Source: Capsicum annuum (Eukaryota; Streptophyta; Magnoliopsida; Solanales; Solanaceae). From it: DNA of 64,000 nt. The translations under genes were made by a program, and so were the position numbers. The notes beneath the pieces are model-generated. The model was not told where the DNA came from and ran no database searches. It saw only the letters and a list, made by a program, of their open reading frames with translations. The stretch spans positions 14,804,115 through 14,868,114 of the forward strand of contig NC_061119.1 in assembly GCF_002878395.1 (NCBI RefSeq). Reading direction: 5' to 3'. Shown here one piece after another: positions 23,230 to 35,137 of this stretch. Numbering within the stretch: position 1 is the stretch's first letter; every line of letters starts with the position of its first letter.

Positions 23230-24900
23230 GAAAAGGCTTGAGTTAAAATCTTAAAATGAAAATCCCTCCTTGTTTCCCTCCTTCTCCTTCCATTATTTTC
23301 TCTCTTTTTTTTCAGATATTTTTAAAAAGTAAAACTTGGATTAAATTTTAATTTCTCAAGAAAATCCTAAATTCTAATCTCATCTTTCTCTCTGAAGTTG
23401 CCTACTGTCAAAGCTTTCAAGGTAACTTTGTCTTTCACTATTCCTCAACTTTTTCTTGTTACCCAAATTACACTTGATTGGAATGCAATGTTCTATTTAT
23501 ATTTGAATATCCTTTGTTCTACATGTACTTGAATTTTTTTTGTTGTTAAAGTCCAAACAAGGTGTTGAGGAATTTCTTAAATGAGTCGGTTTATGTTGTC
23601 AATCAGACGAGATGATTAACTGTTCTTGAATGGATTATCAATCAAATGGAATAATTAGGTGTGGACATAAACATTGAAAAATTAAAAATTCAGATTGAAT
23701 TGAACTAATTCGATTCTTTGATTTTAGTTCTTCAATTCTTGAATTTCGCAGGAGAATGCTGCAGATTTTCATCTCCAAATGGGAAGATTTGGATGATGAT
23801 GATGAAGCCATCAAAACACTTTGTGACGTAAATAGTCATAATGTTGAAGATTTGGATCTGCTTGTGGGAATGACAGTGGAGAAAAAGCTTAAGTGTATTG
23901 TCATCTCTAAGACATCCTTTTTCATATTTCTTCTCACGGTATCAAGGTTTGTACGTACTCAAACTAACAAAATCGATCTATTTATTTGTAACTCATTTTT
24001 CTTAATTAACTAGTTCAAAGTTTAAGTGAATCGAGTGATAATTCATGGATTGACTTGACTTAACATGTCGAAGTCTAACCCAAAAAGAAAAAAACATAAT
24101 ATACGAACCAAAATTCATGGATTTAAAATTATTTGAATTTTGAAGAATTTGAGAATCAAAGAGAGAAAGCAAAATTAAAAATAAAAACAAGTGTTGGTTC
24201 ATGCTGGGCGATTTGAGTTGTGAGTTATTATTTGATTCATTTTTGTCATATCTGGTCCAAGCAAAGTTTGAATATATTGATTATGAGTTATAGTATATTT
24301 TTACCTCTAATTGGTCAACAAAGAATACAACTCTCATGTGTAGTATGACTTGGTTATAAAATTATTACTAATGGAAAGTTGATTCTATACCGTTTATTAT
24401 ATACTATAATTTTACTTTTAATGTAGAATTGATATGTTCAAGCAATTGAAAAACTTAAAAGGAGTCGATCGATAGATGATCAAGGCAATCCAGTCATGTC
24501 ATCAGAGTAAGAAACTCTCTCCTGCTGGCTGGATATATATAGTTGGAGATGCGTATAAGGAAAGGGCATACAGGCTTTGCTCTGAGAAGAATTTTCACTG
24601 CCTCCAGTGTGGATTGCAATGTATAAGGAATTCTGCCACCATGTCAGATGAGCAACTTGAGTAGATGTGACAAGACGTTCAGAAGCTTGCTTGGAACTAC
24701 AAGGAGTAACGCAAAAGTAGGATGGAAGGGGAGTGACGTAGGACGATACTTGAGTCAGACGACCAAGAACTCAAGGCGTTAGTAAATACCTTAAATCAAG
24801 TTTCCTCGTTTTCCACCCCTAGCTCTAATGATGATGGTGGAGAGGATGAGAACGATAGAATGGAGTATTAGGTGATGTTATTTTAGTTTTGGATTTTATT
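23230..24900 (+). other. Gene-like but unrecognised segment
   Basis: A CT-rich leader-like stretch (23270-23420) is followed by an open piece at 23756-24013 (WEDLDDDDEAIKTLCDV, acidic) and another at 24476-24664 with a CLQCGLQC cysteine pair. The latter continues past a stop into an acidic Ser/Asp-rich tail (to about 24870, ending GGEDENDRMEY). Composition and codon pattern look like former exons separated by an AT-rich intron. I do not recognise the protein. It could be a degraded accessory gene of the CACTA element or a captured host gene fragment. Confidence 0.35.
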
Positions 24901-25566
24901 AGTTTGGAGTATTTGAAATTAAAGAATTTATTTTGGTGATTGTTTACATACTTTTTTGATAATTGATTTGCATATTGTTTAAGTTGAATGAATATGTATG
25001 AAATTTGGTTGCTTAAATTTAATATTTGAATTGTTTTGAAAGTATTTTTTTATTATTTTATTGGTTGAACGTTTTATTTTCTATTGAAATATTGAGTTTT
25101 GATTAGTAAAAAAACTAAAAATACAATTAGATTAGCAAGAGACTTTGGGAGGGATATCCCTCAAAATATTCAAATATCAAAATAATTTTTTATTTAACTT
25201 AGCGAGGGACATCCCTCAGTATATTTAAATTTATATTTTTTTTATTAATTTTCGCGTATCAAGGATCGTCCCTCACTAAATTATAAATTAATATTATATA
25301 TATTTTTAATATAACAAGGGACATCCCTCACTAAATTATAAGTTAATATTTTTTTTTTTTAATATAGCAAGGGATGTCCCTAACTACATTATTCTTTTTG
25401 AAAAATTGTGAGACCAATATAGCGATGGCTTAGTATCGGAGTCCTTCAATATTTTGCGAGGGTCTCCCTCACTAATAATTAGTAAGGCTTAAATTAGCAA
25501 GACACCTTATAGTGATGGCTGCCCTCACTAAATCGATAGCTAAAACAAGACTTTTTAGTAGTGAAA

Positions 25567-26340
25567 TAAGGAAAGTCTATTAATTCTCCCACATTGGTGG
25601 GAGAAAGAAACTTTCATGTGTTCTTATTCAGAAACACATCTCTACATGAATAGTGAGATAAGAACAAAGAGGAGTCTTGGTTGTTGTCACTTGCTTGGCT
25701 TCATATTTGAATTTGTCAAATGATTGATGAGGTTAGTTTTCCAAAATTTATTTGAAACTTGGAAAAAACCAGTCCGAAAATTCAATGAAAAACGTAATAT
25801 TTTTTCCTCCATTAACATAAATGCAGAAGCATGTAGAAATGCAAAGTTGCTCGGAAGGGACACAAGTAACATGACTATTTCAAAAAGATACACCTTTTCG
25901 ATGAACCATTGCCTCTTTTCCAAAGAGGCACTTCATAACTATATAAGCCTGCATTTTTCCAAAGGTTTAGTACGAAAAATTTTTGCAGAAGAAAAAACAT
26001 TTCTCTTGCTTCTAAAAACTTTGTGTGATCATCTCCCGTTGAGTGAGTTCGACGAAAACCAGAACGTTTAAGGTACCACTACATTCTGGTTGTGAAGTCA
26101 TTTTATCCTGGGAGAAAAATTCCGCAACCTTGGGTATTTGAAGGAAATTATTTCCTTAAAGACATTTCGTGAATTTGGAGGACTTGGCTTTATTCTGCTT
26201 CATCTCTTTTCTTTAAAATACTGATTAACACACTTCTTGTGTTGAAGTTGATAAAACTTCTAGTTATTCTTGACAAGTTTGTTCTTGGACTTAGTTAAAG
26301 TGTTTGAACTAACATGCAGATTTATGTACCCGGAACAATA
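25567..26340. repeat. Copia-type LTR-like remnant
   Basis: Phrases such as CCCACATTGGTGGGAGAAA (about 25589) and TCCTGGGAGAAAAATTCCGC (26106-26125), then GGTATTTGAAGGAAATTATTTCC, look to me like the LTR and leader of a Solanaceae Ty1/copia family. I cannot define both ends or a TSD. The 115-aa open frame at 25724-26071 within it has no recognisable motif and is probably not a gene. Confidence 0.35.
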
Positions 26341-26864
26341 AGAAATTTATATACGCCCGTAGCTTTGAAGACGCATGCGCGCGCACACAAAAAAAAACTC
26401 AACAGATTTTTGTGGAAGTAATTTTACTCGATTGATGTTAGAAACACGACATTAATATTCAACTCAGCCCATGTATAATAACGAGTCACGTAAAACCTCA
26501 TTCAAGAAAAAATTATTGGGAGCAATACATAAACAAAATCTCATATTACATAATATATCTTATGCGATGTTAGGAGTATATTTGAACTATTTTGGCCCCA
26601 ACAAATAAATCAACCTCAATAAAGATTTCTTATCGTTGATTTTTGGCTTTCCTAATTAGCAAGTATGATACTATCATTATCAAATAGGACCAAACATAAT
26701 ATAATTGGCTTGTGGATCCCAGCAATATATCTAATCATGTCATGGAAAGCGTAAGCACAAAGTTATTATGAAATCGCTTACCTCATCTTGCTTATCACGC
26801 CCCCACCATTCTAGTTACTTCTTCAAATTTTCTTTGTTGTTTCCTTTTGTATATATAGCAGTTA

Positions 26865-28941
26865 CTATAGCTCGTGTAAGCCACGATCCCAATAAATATA
26901 TTTTAAAAATTTATTTTAATTATTATAATTTATAATATTTTTTTATATATATATTTTTAAAATATATAGCAGATTATTTTTTTAGATATTTTAAGTTGTT
27001 AATTATTGTAATTTATAAGACTTTTTATGTAATTTTTAAATACTTAGATGACCATAATAATTAATTATGGGTGATATAATAAAGTTACGATTGAAGCAAC
27101 AAAACATACATGTCTTAATGATATAATAATTAATTAGAAGTGACATAGTAAAATCAAGATTGAAACAACAAAACAGACATGTTTAATTAGAAGTGATATA
27201 ACAAAATTATTATACAAATACTTGGATGAAGCAGCTGAAACAAACATGTCATAAATATCTATTTTAATTTTTATTAAATATTATTAATTTTTCTAATACA
27301 TAAATAACTTATAATAATTAATTAGACATGATATAATAAAATTACAGAAGAAGCAACTTATGAAGGAGGCAGGATCATAAATATCAATTTTACTTTTGTA
27401 TTAAATATTATTAATTTTCTAATACATAAATAACTTATAATAATTAATTAGAGATCACATAATAAAATCACAGAGGAAGCAGGCAGGAGAAGTAAGCATG
27501 TTGACGGAGACCTGCCTGCTTCTGCGCCTCATTCCCTCACTTTTTAAAAATTTATTTAATTATTGTTATTTATAATATTTTTAAAAAATATATAATATAT
27601 TATTTCTTTAGATATTTTAAGTTATTAACTATTGTAATGTATAATATGTTTTATGTAATTTTCAAATAATATATATCGTTCTCGCTGTCTAAGCTTTTGT
27701 GCCATAATGCTTAGATGGCCATAATAACTAATTATGGGTGATATAGTAAAGTTACGATTGAAGCAGCGAAGCAGACATGTATTAATGACTCACAACAACT
27801 AATTAGAAGTAATGTAATAAAATTACTATAAAAAATACTTGTGAAATTTTTTTGAAGTGGACCTTGTATAGGACGTCAAGTTAATTTAAAATATCAAGAG
27901 TTAATTTATCATTTTATATCTATTTTACCTTTTTTATCAAATATTATTAATTGACAAAATACGTAAATGGTCATAATAATTAATTAAGAGTGACATAGTA
28001 AAATTACGATTTAAACAGCGAAGCAGACATGTCTAAATAGAGGTGATATACCAAAATTACTATACAAAAATACTTGCGCGAAAAAAATTAAATAGGCCTC
28101 ATAGAAAATATCAGGTAAATTTAATATTAAATATTATTAATTTTTTAATACTTAGATGACTTTATAGTAATTTTTTAATATTAATTTTTTAGTATTTAGA
28201 TGACTTATAATAATTGACTATGGGTGATATAGTCAAATTATGGGTGAAGTAGCTGAAGTAGACATATCATTAATATATATTTTACTTTTTTATTATATAT
28301 TATTAATTTTATAATACATAAATAACTTATAATAATTAATTAGAGATGACATAATAAAATCACAGAGTAAGCAGCTTATGAAATAAGCAGGAGAAGCAGA
28401 CATATTGACGGAGATAATTGAAGCAGTTGAAGCAGAAATGTCATAAATGTCTATTTTACTTTTTTTATTAAATATTATTAATTTTTAATAGGTGAATAAC
28501 ATATAATAATTAATTAGGGGTGATATAATAAAATCAAGTACTAATTAAAAGTGATATAACAAAATTACTATAAAAAATATTTGTAATTTTTTTTAAGTGA
28601 ACCTCATATATATAAGTCGTCAAGTTCATTTAAAATATCAATAGTTAATTTATCATTTCGTATTATTTTTTACCTTTTCTATCAAATATTATTATTTTTT
28701 AATACTCAGATGACACATAATAATTAATTAACAACGATATTTAATGAACATCATAAATGTTTATTTTATTTTTTTATTAAATATTATTAATTTTTAATAC
28801 ATAATGACCTATAATAATTAATAATTAGAGGTGATATAATAAAATCACGGAGCAAACAGCTGAAGAAGAAACAAGCAGGAGAAGCAGTCATATTGACGGA
28901 AAGCTGCCTGCTCCTCCTGCCCTTTCCCTCTTATTAGAGAG
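26865..28941 (-). mobile_element. Helitron-like insertion with internal tandem repeats
   Basis: Comparison with the left arm shows host sequence resuming on both sides (GCAGTTA before, TATATATACTAATTTA after). The left boundary (CTATAGCTCGTG) resembles the degenerate 3' hairpin end of the Helitrons at 525 and 18498. The right end, read on the minus strand, begins CTCTCTAATAAGAGGG, like a Helitron 5' end. The interior holds several diverged direct repeats of a unit containing 'GATATAATAAAATTAC...GAAGCAGCTGAA...CATGTCATAAAT...TATTATTAATTTT'. No helicase is visible, so it is non-autonomous. Confidence 0.55.
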
Positions 28942-29006
28942 TAATGTATATATATACTAATTTAATTTTCTTTCTTTTTTATCCTTTGTCCTTAATGGTC
29001 TTTCGT

Positions 29007-29850
29007 TTAATGGTAGAAGGTAGCTGCAAGGGTGGATCTATATAGAAGGATTGGGGTGTCATAGCACCCATATTTTTCGATTGAAACTCTGTATATTTAT
29101 TTGTATAGATGTATTAGTAAATGTATAAAGAATACGTTTGCAACCTACACTATCGAAGAAGCTAATGGTGCGAGTGGTTGAAATTGTTGGGTTTTAACCC
29201 AGCAGCGCAGATTCAACTCCTGCTTACCACTGTCTTTTAGAACGATCACTATACTTTTTGCTTTCCCTTAAGAAAACAAATTCTGGCTATGCAGAATTGA
29301 ACCCTTGACCTCTTCTAACAAAATACTTGACTACACCAACTAGATAAGCCTTTATGCTTAAAATATTATATGGAGTATATCTTATTGTTCGTAGCAGGAT
29401 GGCACCCGGAGCTTTCAAATCCTAAATCCGCCTTTGAGTATCTAGATTAGTGGGTCGTTGAGTGTTGTCTTAGTATTAACCTATTAATGTCTTTTTTTAA
29501 TACTATTTTAATTTACTTCATTTGAATCGAGAGTTTTTTGAAAACAACCTCTTTATCTCTATAGAAGATAATAATAAAATTTGTGTACACTTTATCCTCC
29601 CCAAACCTACTTTAATTTATGGTATTTCGCTAGGGTCCGGACTCCGGACAAAGGCGGAGCCATCTTCAGCAAAGCATGGTCAGATACATATTCATTTTCG
29701 AAAATTTATGTGGTGAATTAGATTAAACTTTAGTTATTATGAATTTATATTTAATTCTTTATACCCTTAATATAGCTGAGAATAAAATTTGTACACCTTT
29801 CATCAAGTTTCTAACTCCGCCACTAAGTTGGGGTATATGTTCTTTGTTGT
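29007..29850. mobile_element. Composite short-repeat insertion with tRNA-like segment
   Basis: It interrupts the right arm. The phrase TTAATGGTCTTT before it and TGAATGGTCTTT after it look like a ~12-bp target duplication, as SINE/LINE insertion would give. Inside, about 29027-29440 carries a phrase found elsewhere (gene-order GGGTGGATCTATAT ... GCACCCGGAGC ... CTAAATCCGCC). It also has a tRNA-like stretch (29170-29230, B-box-like GATTCAACTCC). A second short element (about 29640-29825) begins and ends in GGCGGAGCC / CTCCGCCAC. Confidence 0.4.
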
Positions 29851-29985
29851 CGTTATGAATGGTCTTTAGGTATGTTGTGGGTTGATGTCATCGACGTGAT
29901 TGGTGTGCTTTTAGCAGCCACATATTATGTTTGCTTTACTTTATTCTTCTAGATGTTAGCCTAGTACTATTGGAAGACCGAGCAA

Positions 29986-30278
29986 AATCCGCAGTATATA
30001 AAAGAACCAACAAATTCAGCAGAGTATATCTTTGAACATTCTGAATAAGCAGATCATAATATATATTTCCTGGTAAGGATATATAATTAATGTGAACATG
30101 AATGCAGCTGCATTTGAGGAATCAAAGATCACTTCATGCATTTATACAGGTGGAAAAATTGGTTCAAGTGTTATTTGCTAGACACTAGGTCATATATCTT
30201 AAACAATGATAATTTAAAGAAATTTAAATTGCGCTCAATCCGTTATTAGTCCTTCTTAAATCAATTATGTTCCTTTAA

Positions 30279-30341
<63 letters not shown>

Positions 30342-31209
30342 GTATCTTTAAAAAGATGTGACAAATAAAGTAAGTCAATATAGCTATGATGTACAAGTAG
30401 ACTAAAAAAAGTTACATTCTCCGTTATCTAAGTTTGTAGTTTGTGTTTACTAAGGAGAATCCTCTATATAAGGATCACATTTTATGTATAAAGAGGTAAG
30501 TTATTATTATTATTATTATTAATAATAATAATAATAGTAATTAAAAAAAAACTGCTATATATAATTGAGCACCCCAAAATGGACCATGGATTTGAAAAAC
30601 TTGAAAATGGCTAATCTAAAGGAGTATGTAGACTCATCTATTTTTCTTTGATTCCCTAAAAAGTGGAATATATAATATAGCCACAGTTTCTTGTTCACAT
30701 GAAGTCTTTATTCGTTGAGGTCAGTGGGTTTTATAAGATTTTATGTCCATGAGTTCTTATACTGATTTTATATTAAAATTAAATAATACTTGACCGCATG
30801 ATCAAGTATTTATCAATATTCAACAGATTTCTTTTTATCTCTATATATAGAGATTGAGAGTTAATTATACGTAAGTAACGACGTTCACATGATCGAACTC
30901 GTAAGTTTCCTTGTAAATTCACATCTGGTTTAGGTGGATATGTACATACAATACCACACAAGATTTATGCAAACTACACCGTACATAATAATGATGACAA
31001 CATACGTAAGTGAGGTCTGAAAAAAATAATTATGAAATCGAATTTATATAATATTGATTACGTCGCATATGATCAAACCTAAATGCATACTTTGAAAGTA
31101 AAAAAAATAGTTGATGCTTTAAAAAAGGCTAATTATTTTTTTTTTTTACCAAAAAAATTGTCAAATCATGACCATATATAAGGGTGTTGCCGCTTTGGAG
31201 CTTGGAGTG
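29986..31209. other. Intergenic; segment duplicated at 53.4-54.9 kb
   Basis: 30031-30190 (ATCTTTGAACATTCTGAATA ... TGGTTCAAGTG) has a direct, diverged copy split between 53405-53426 and 54748-54890. The remainder is AT-rich with no gene. (TAA)n microsatellites lie at 30279-30341 and 30500-30536. Confidence 0.5.
30279..30341. repeat. (TAA)n microsatellite
   Basis: About 20 perfect trinucleotide units. A shorter inverted TTA/AAT run is at 30500-30536. Confidence 0.97.
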
Positions 31210-31214
31210 CAACA

Positions 31215-31451
31215 TGTTATGGAACATGATTGAATGTCCATGTGTCCAAAATGAGAAATATGTGGCAAAGCCTTAATTTTGCTAAAGCCAACAAAGCTTC
31301 CACCTTTTTAAGCTGGAATTATCCAAACTTAGGCCATAAATAGTCATGACCTTGTATAGAAAAGTCATAGGTGTGAAATATTAATATAAGATTCTTCCTT
31401 GTTTCATTACTTAAACTTTGCTATTTTACATAGCTTTATATTACGTTATCA
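31215..31451 (+). repeat. 5' LTR of the copia element
   Basis: About 237 bp beginning TGTTATGGAACATG. The end (near 31451, ...GTTATCA) is a few bases uncertain because this copy has a small insertion relative to the 3' LTR. A TATA-like CATAAATAG lies at about 31334. Confidence 0.8.
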
Positions 31452-31559
31452 ATATGAATTTCTGTAAAAACTTTTCAATGATGTTTAAGATAAGTATTTA
31501 CTTTTCTTAAAATAATGTCAAATATATTCAAATGAAAATTTATTGTTCTAGATATATCA

Positions 31560-32480
31560 GGCAAAATCTACATGTTCTGGGTACTGGATGTTGAAATACA
31601 TTTGAATGCGATGAGTCTGACAGATATCATCAAAAACGACAATCATGCATCAAATCAAGGCCGTGTCAAGGCCATGATATTTCTCCGTCATCATCTTGAC
31701 GAAAGTTTGAAAATGGAATATCTCACTATCAAAGATCCCTTATATTGTGGAATAATTTAAAAGAAAAATACGACCACATGAAGATGGTCGTCCTTCCAAA
31801 GACACATTATGAATGGACCCATTTAATGTTACAAGATTTTAAAAATATAACTGCTTATAATTTTGTCATGTTTCAAATTAAATCGCAGTTAAATTTATGC
31901 GAAGAAGATATCACAGATCACGACATGCTAGAGAAAATATTCTCTACCTTTTCCACCTCGGTATGCTCCTGCAGCAGCAGTATTGAGAAATGAAATTCAA
32001 AAAGTATTTGAAATTGATTTCTCATCTTCTTATTACCGAACAACATAATATTTTTTTAATGAAAAATCATGAAAGTCGACCTCCTGGTACTGCTCCATTC
32101 CTTGAAGTGAATGTTGCAAATTTTCACCAAACCAGGCGTGAAAGAAATTCTGGCTCCAATCGTGATCGTGATAGTGGTCGAGGTAAATATTTTAATCAGG
32201 ATGATCGCCTTGCACTAAACAATGACCCTCAGTATCAACAATGTAAAAATAAGGGTGAAAATATTGAAGCAGTGCAAAGGACCAATTCTGAAAATAAATG
32301 CTATCAATGTGGAAAAAAAGGGCACTGGTTGCGTACCTATCGTATGCCAAAGCATCTGATTAAGATTTATCAGGCGTCCCTCAAGAAAACGATAACGACG
32401 TAGAGGTAAACTTTATCTCTAAAGATAATGTTGAGTCCATGAATTTAGATGTCTCAGATTTTGTTACAATTCTCGAAGGA
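31560..32480 (+). pseudogene. copia gag remnant
   Basis: Open pieces 31572-31760, 31745-31993 and 31990-32403 form a copia Gag of the UBN2 type, with motifs VLDVEIHLNAMSLTDII, then RVKAMIFLRHHLDESLK, then LWNNLKEKYDHMK. A CCHC zinc knuckle CYQCGKKGHWLRTYRM sits at about 32300-32345, with the last cysteine replaced. Frameshifts near 31755 and 31990 break it. It would have formed the particle coat and bound RNA. Confidence 0.75.
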
Positions 32481-32744
32481 CATGTTAATCACCTGTAGGT
32501 AATGAATATGAAATAGTTTGATTTTTTTACTTTCTTGTTAAGTTGTATTAGTTTACATTTCTATTAATAGCATCTCACTAGTTTTGTAAATAAATAAAGT
32601 TTGTATAAAACGTTATGTGCTAATAAAACTATAATATTTACTTTGTTTATATTTTTATCTTGAAGAAGATATGGATACTCCTCGAATGATATTTAGATCA
32701 ATAATCGATCATGATCATGTTAGTGTAATTAATAGTAGGACAAC
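32480..32744 (+). pseudogene. copia gag-protease junction, interrupted
   Basis: After a stop-containing stretch the copia frame runs into the protease region. The catalytic-site neighbourhood is split: NSR-T-T lies before the nested element (about 32730-32744) and the continuing THAIFKDEKYF lies after it (from 35913). The canonical catalytic Asp is Asn here, so the protease was probably already degenerate, or has decayed since. Confidence 0.6.
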
Positions 32745-33530
32745 TGATACAAGTGCGACTATGAAGATCAACGTGGGTACAAGTGCAGCAAAGTATCATC
32801 CTAGGAAGTTCAATGTTGAGACGTGAGAAGGATCAAAGACACACCAAAGCCGCCCTATTTGCTCATTTATTATACTAGAGGGGTGCCCCCTTTTCATTAA
32901 GGGTCTTTTGGTCATTTCATCTTTTATGTAATAAGGAGACTATATATAGTTTAGTATTAGGGGTTTTCATGACTTAGTTGATTATTGTTGTAATTCTTGA
33001 CATTTGAAACACCAAAGTCCTCTCTCTACTTTAGGCAAACCGAAACTTGTAACTAGGATAACAATTCAAGGGTGGAATCTCTTGTAATTGCTTGTTTTTG
33101 AGAAACCTTGGTGCTTAAGTGGTGAAATCCTCTCTTGTGTCATTGTAAGAGTTAGATGATCGTGTGTGGAGGTATTAGGGGTCTTAGAGTTTTATGTACT
33201 CTTTGGTTACTAGGATTTACACCACCTTTGTCTAACTATCTATCCCTTTACTTTTGTTTTCATTTTGTAGTAGTTGTGTCTTGTCTTCTTGTAATAGTTG
33301 GTTGGTGTTATTGTATAATTATTGTTCATTACATTAATATAGTGCTGTTGCTGTTTTGGTGTGGTTATACACGTTATTATCTCTCCATTGTTGAAGCATT
33401 CTTGAATTTTCTTTTCATTCTTGTGTTGTTATTCTTGGCCGAGACTTGGTTCCTTGGGCTCTCGATTTGTGGTGTATTTTGCGATATTTTTAGGGGCTGT
33501 TTTGTGCCTTCTTGGGGTTGTAAGGTATCA
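32745..33530 (+). repeat. 5' LTR of nested element
   Basis: 786 bp, with a TATA-like stretch (GACTATATATAG, about 32938) and a long T-rich downstream region. The open frames seen here (33156-33608, 33421-33675) are LTR sequence, not genes. Confidence 0.92.
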
Positions 33531-34329
33531 TTTGGTATCAGAGCCAAGGCTGGTTGTGTTCCTACACTACCAATCTTGGGCTCTCTTGGTAAAAAAAAAA
33601 AGTGTTGAAGTGTTCTTGTTCTTGGCCGGGTGTTCTTCTTGTTATTGTTGTGTTTGGCCGAGATTTGTGTCTTGATTTGAGTGTGTTTTGTTGTCTTAGT
33701 TTGTTTCTAGTGTTGGTTTCCTTTCTCCTCAACACTTATTGAGTCTACCACCCAAGTTCTTGAGCAAGATTTCGGTTATGTTGTGGTGTTAAGTGGACGG
33801 TTTTTTGTTGTTGGTGGTGGTGTTCATCTTGTGTTCTTGTGTTGTGTTGAAGAAGTTGTTGTTTAATCTTGAAGAGAGAAAATAAGTATAAGACTTTGTG
33901 TTTATCTTGAAAATAATCCAAGACAACACCAAAGTATAAAAAAAAAAAACCCTCCAAAAAGCAAGTTATCAAAAAGGAGTAAGACACTTTTCAAACTTAG
34001 ACAAAAGAGGAAAGAGACAAGACTACCCCAAAAAAGTTGTCTTGCCAAAAGAGTACAAGTTGGTAGAAAGTTGGTGGAAAACTTTTGAATCTTGAAAAGA
34101 GAGTCTCAAGTCATGTAAGCCTATACCATAGCCGAAATATCTTCCTCAAAGGTGTATTATTAAACATCAAAGTCTTGGAACAAATTCTATTCAACAACAA
34201 AGTGTGTTTTTGTCTTGTAAACTTGTTTAGTTTTCTTGTTGCCGTTTGTGTGGTGTTATTGCTTGCGGTTCAAAGACTTGAACCTTTGTTGGTGTGTTGT
34301 GTGTGACATTGTGGACTGTTTTTGGTGCT

Positions 34330-35137
34330 ATGGAACCCGAGACCTCACACTCTCAACCCACGGGGGAACACAATGCTATTAGTATTATTTTGGCTAGCCT
34401 TGAAGCTATGTCCCGAGACATGGCTAGGATGACCGTGGGTATTGGAAAACTAGACTCGGATGTGGTATCAATGAAGGGTGAAGTGTAAATAATGGGTGGG
34501 ACATTGGAGAGAGTGAAAAGCCAAAGAAGCCGACCTTCTACCCCTCGACATATTTCACCAACTGGTACTCCCGAGACCATTCACCAAATGTTATCCACCT
34601 ATTGCGACAAATCAAACCAATCCTTACTCCCAAATCCGAGATCATGATAGACCAAGCCACCCTCCACTTTACCAAGTCCAACAAAAAAGACTTGTAACCC
34701 AAATACCACCACCAAACTCGAGCCCTCCCATCCAAAATCTACTTGACCAAAGACCTCACTATCCAAATCCAATCCCACCGCTACAAACTTCACTTAACCC
34801 AAATAGACCCGTCCATGTTGAGGGGTATGGTAGAGGAGAACAACATGCTGGTTATGGACCATATGATGATGTTTACATGAGAAGGGGGGAGATGAGGGGT
34901 AGGCAAGATGATCCAAGAAAAGTTCACTGCCGATAAGGAAGAGTTGGTCTTTGGAACCAATAAGGGAACTAAAATAGTGATGTAGGTCTAAATACCATCA
35001 AGGTGGGGCTTCCAACATTCAAAGGTGAGTGATCCGGAAGAATTTATAGCTTGGGAGTCTACTTGTGAGAGAATCTTCCAAGTTAATGACCTTACTGAGG
35101 AGAAAAAGAGTTGTTATACGATTGCACATTTTGAGGA
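34330..35137 (+). pseudogene. gag remnant of nested element
   Basis: It starts MEPETSHSQPTGEHNA with a coiled-coil-like LEAMSRDMARMTVGIGKLD segment, then a stop at about 34486. After a degraded Pro/Gln-rich stretch, a retrotransposon-gag domain begins near 34990 (IKVGLPTFKGE, then DPEEFIAWESTCERIFQVND). It is cut off at FEDD, where the 3' LTR begins (35138). The rest of gag and all of pol are absent. Gag would form particles; this truncated one cannot. Confidence 0.75.

Larger units (their letters stand above)
17943..25563. mobile_element. Probable CACTA (En/Spm-type) element, non-autonomous
   Basis: The left end reads TACTACTAAAAA (17943-17954). The right end, reverse-complemented, reads CACTACTAAAAA (25552-25563), the CACTA terminal signature with one change on the left. 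Both ends are followed inward by matching subterminal motifs built on AGCGAGGGAC and its inverse GTCCCTCACTAAATTA (17975-18360 and 25130-25545), as CACTA elements have. AAA flanks both ends, fitting a 3-bp TSD but weak in this context. I recognise no TNPD transposase inside, so it would be a defective copy. Alternatively the two ends may belong to separate small elements of one family. Confidence 0.55.
26515..29985. repeat. Right arm of an inverted duplication, with insertions
   Basis: Collinear in reverse complement with 11878-12400. The uninterrupted left arm acts as a reference. Relative to it the right arm has gained one insertion at about 26865-28941 (Helitron-like) and another at about 29007-29850. 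The order of shared blocks is otherwise preserved. Confidence 0.65.

Noticed and set aside
25724..26071. 115-codon plus-strand open frame
   Set aside because: No recognisable motif, and the flanking phrases look like a copia LTR/leader remnant.
29160..29235. Possible tRNA gene
   Set aside because: It has B-box-like and stem-like phrases but no consistent cloverleaf or anticodon arm that I could fold, and it sits inside a dispersed repeat.
33156..33675. Open frames of 150 and 84 codons coding hydrophobic, membrane-like sequence
   Set aside because: They lie in and just beyond the T-rich 5' LTR of the nested element; the same sequence recurs in the 3' LTR with a different frame. The hydrophobicity comes from T-rich codons.
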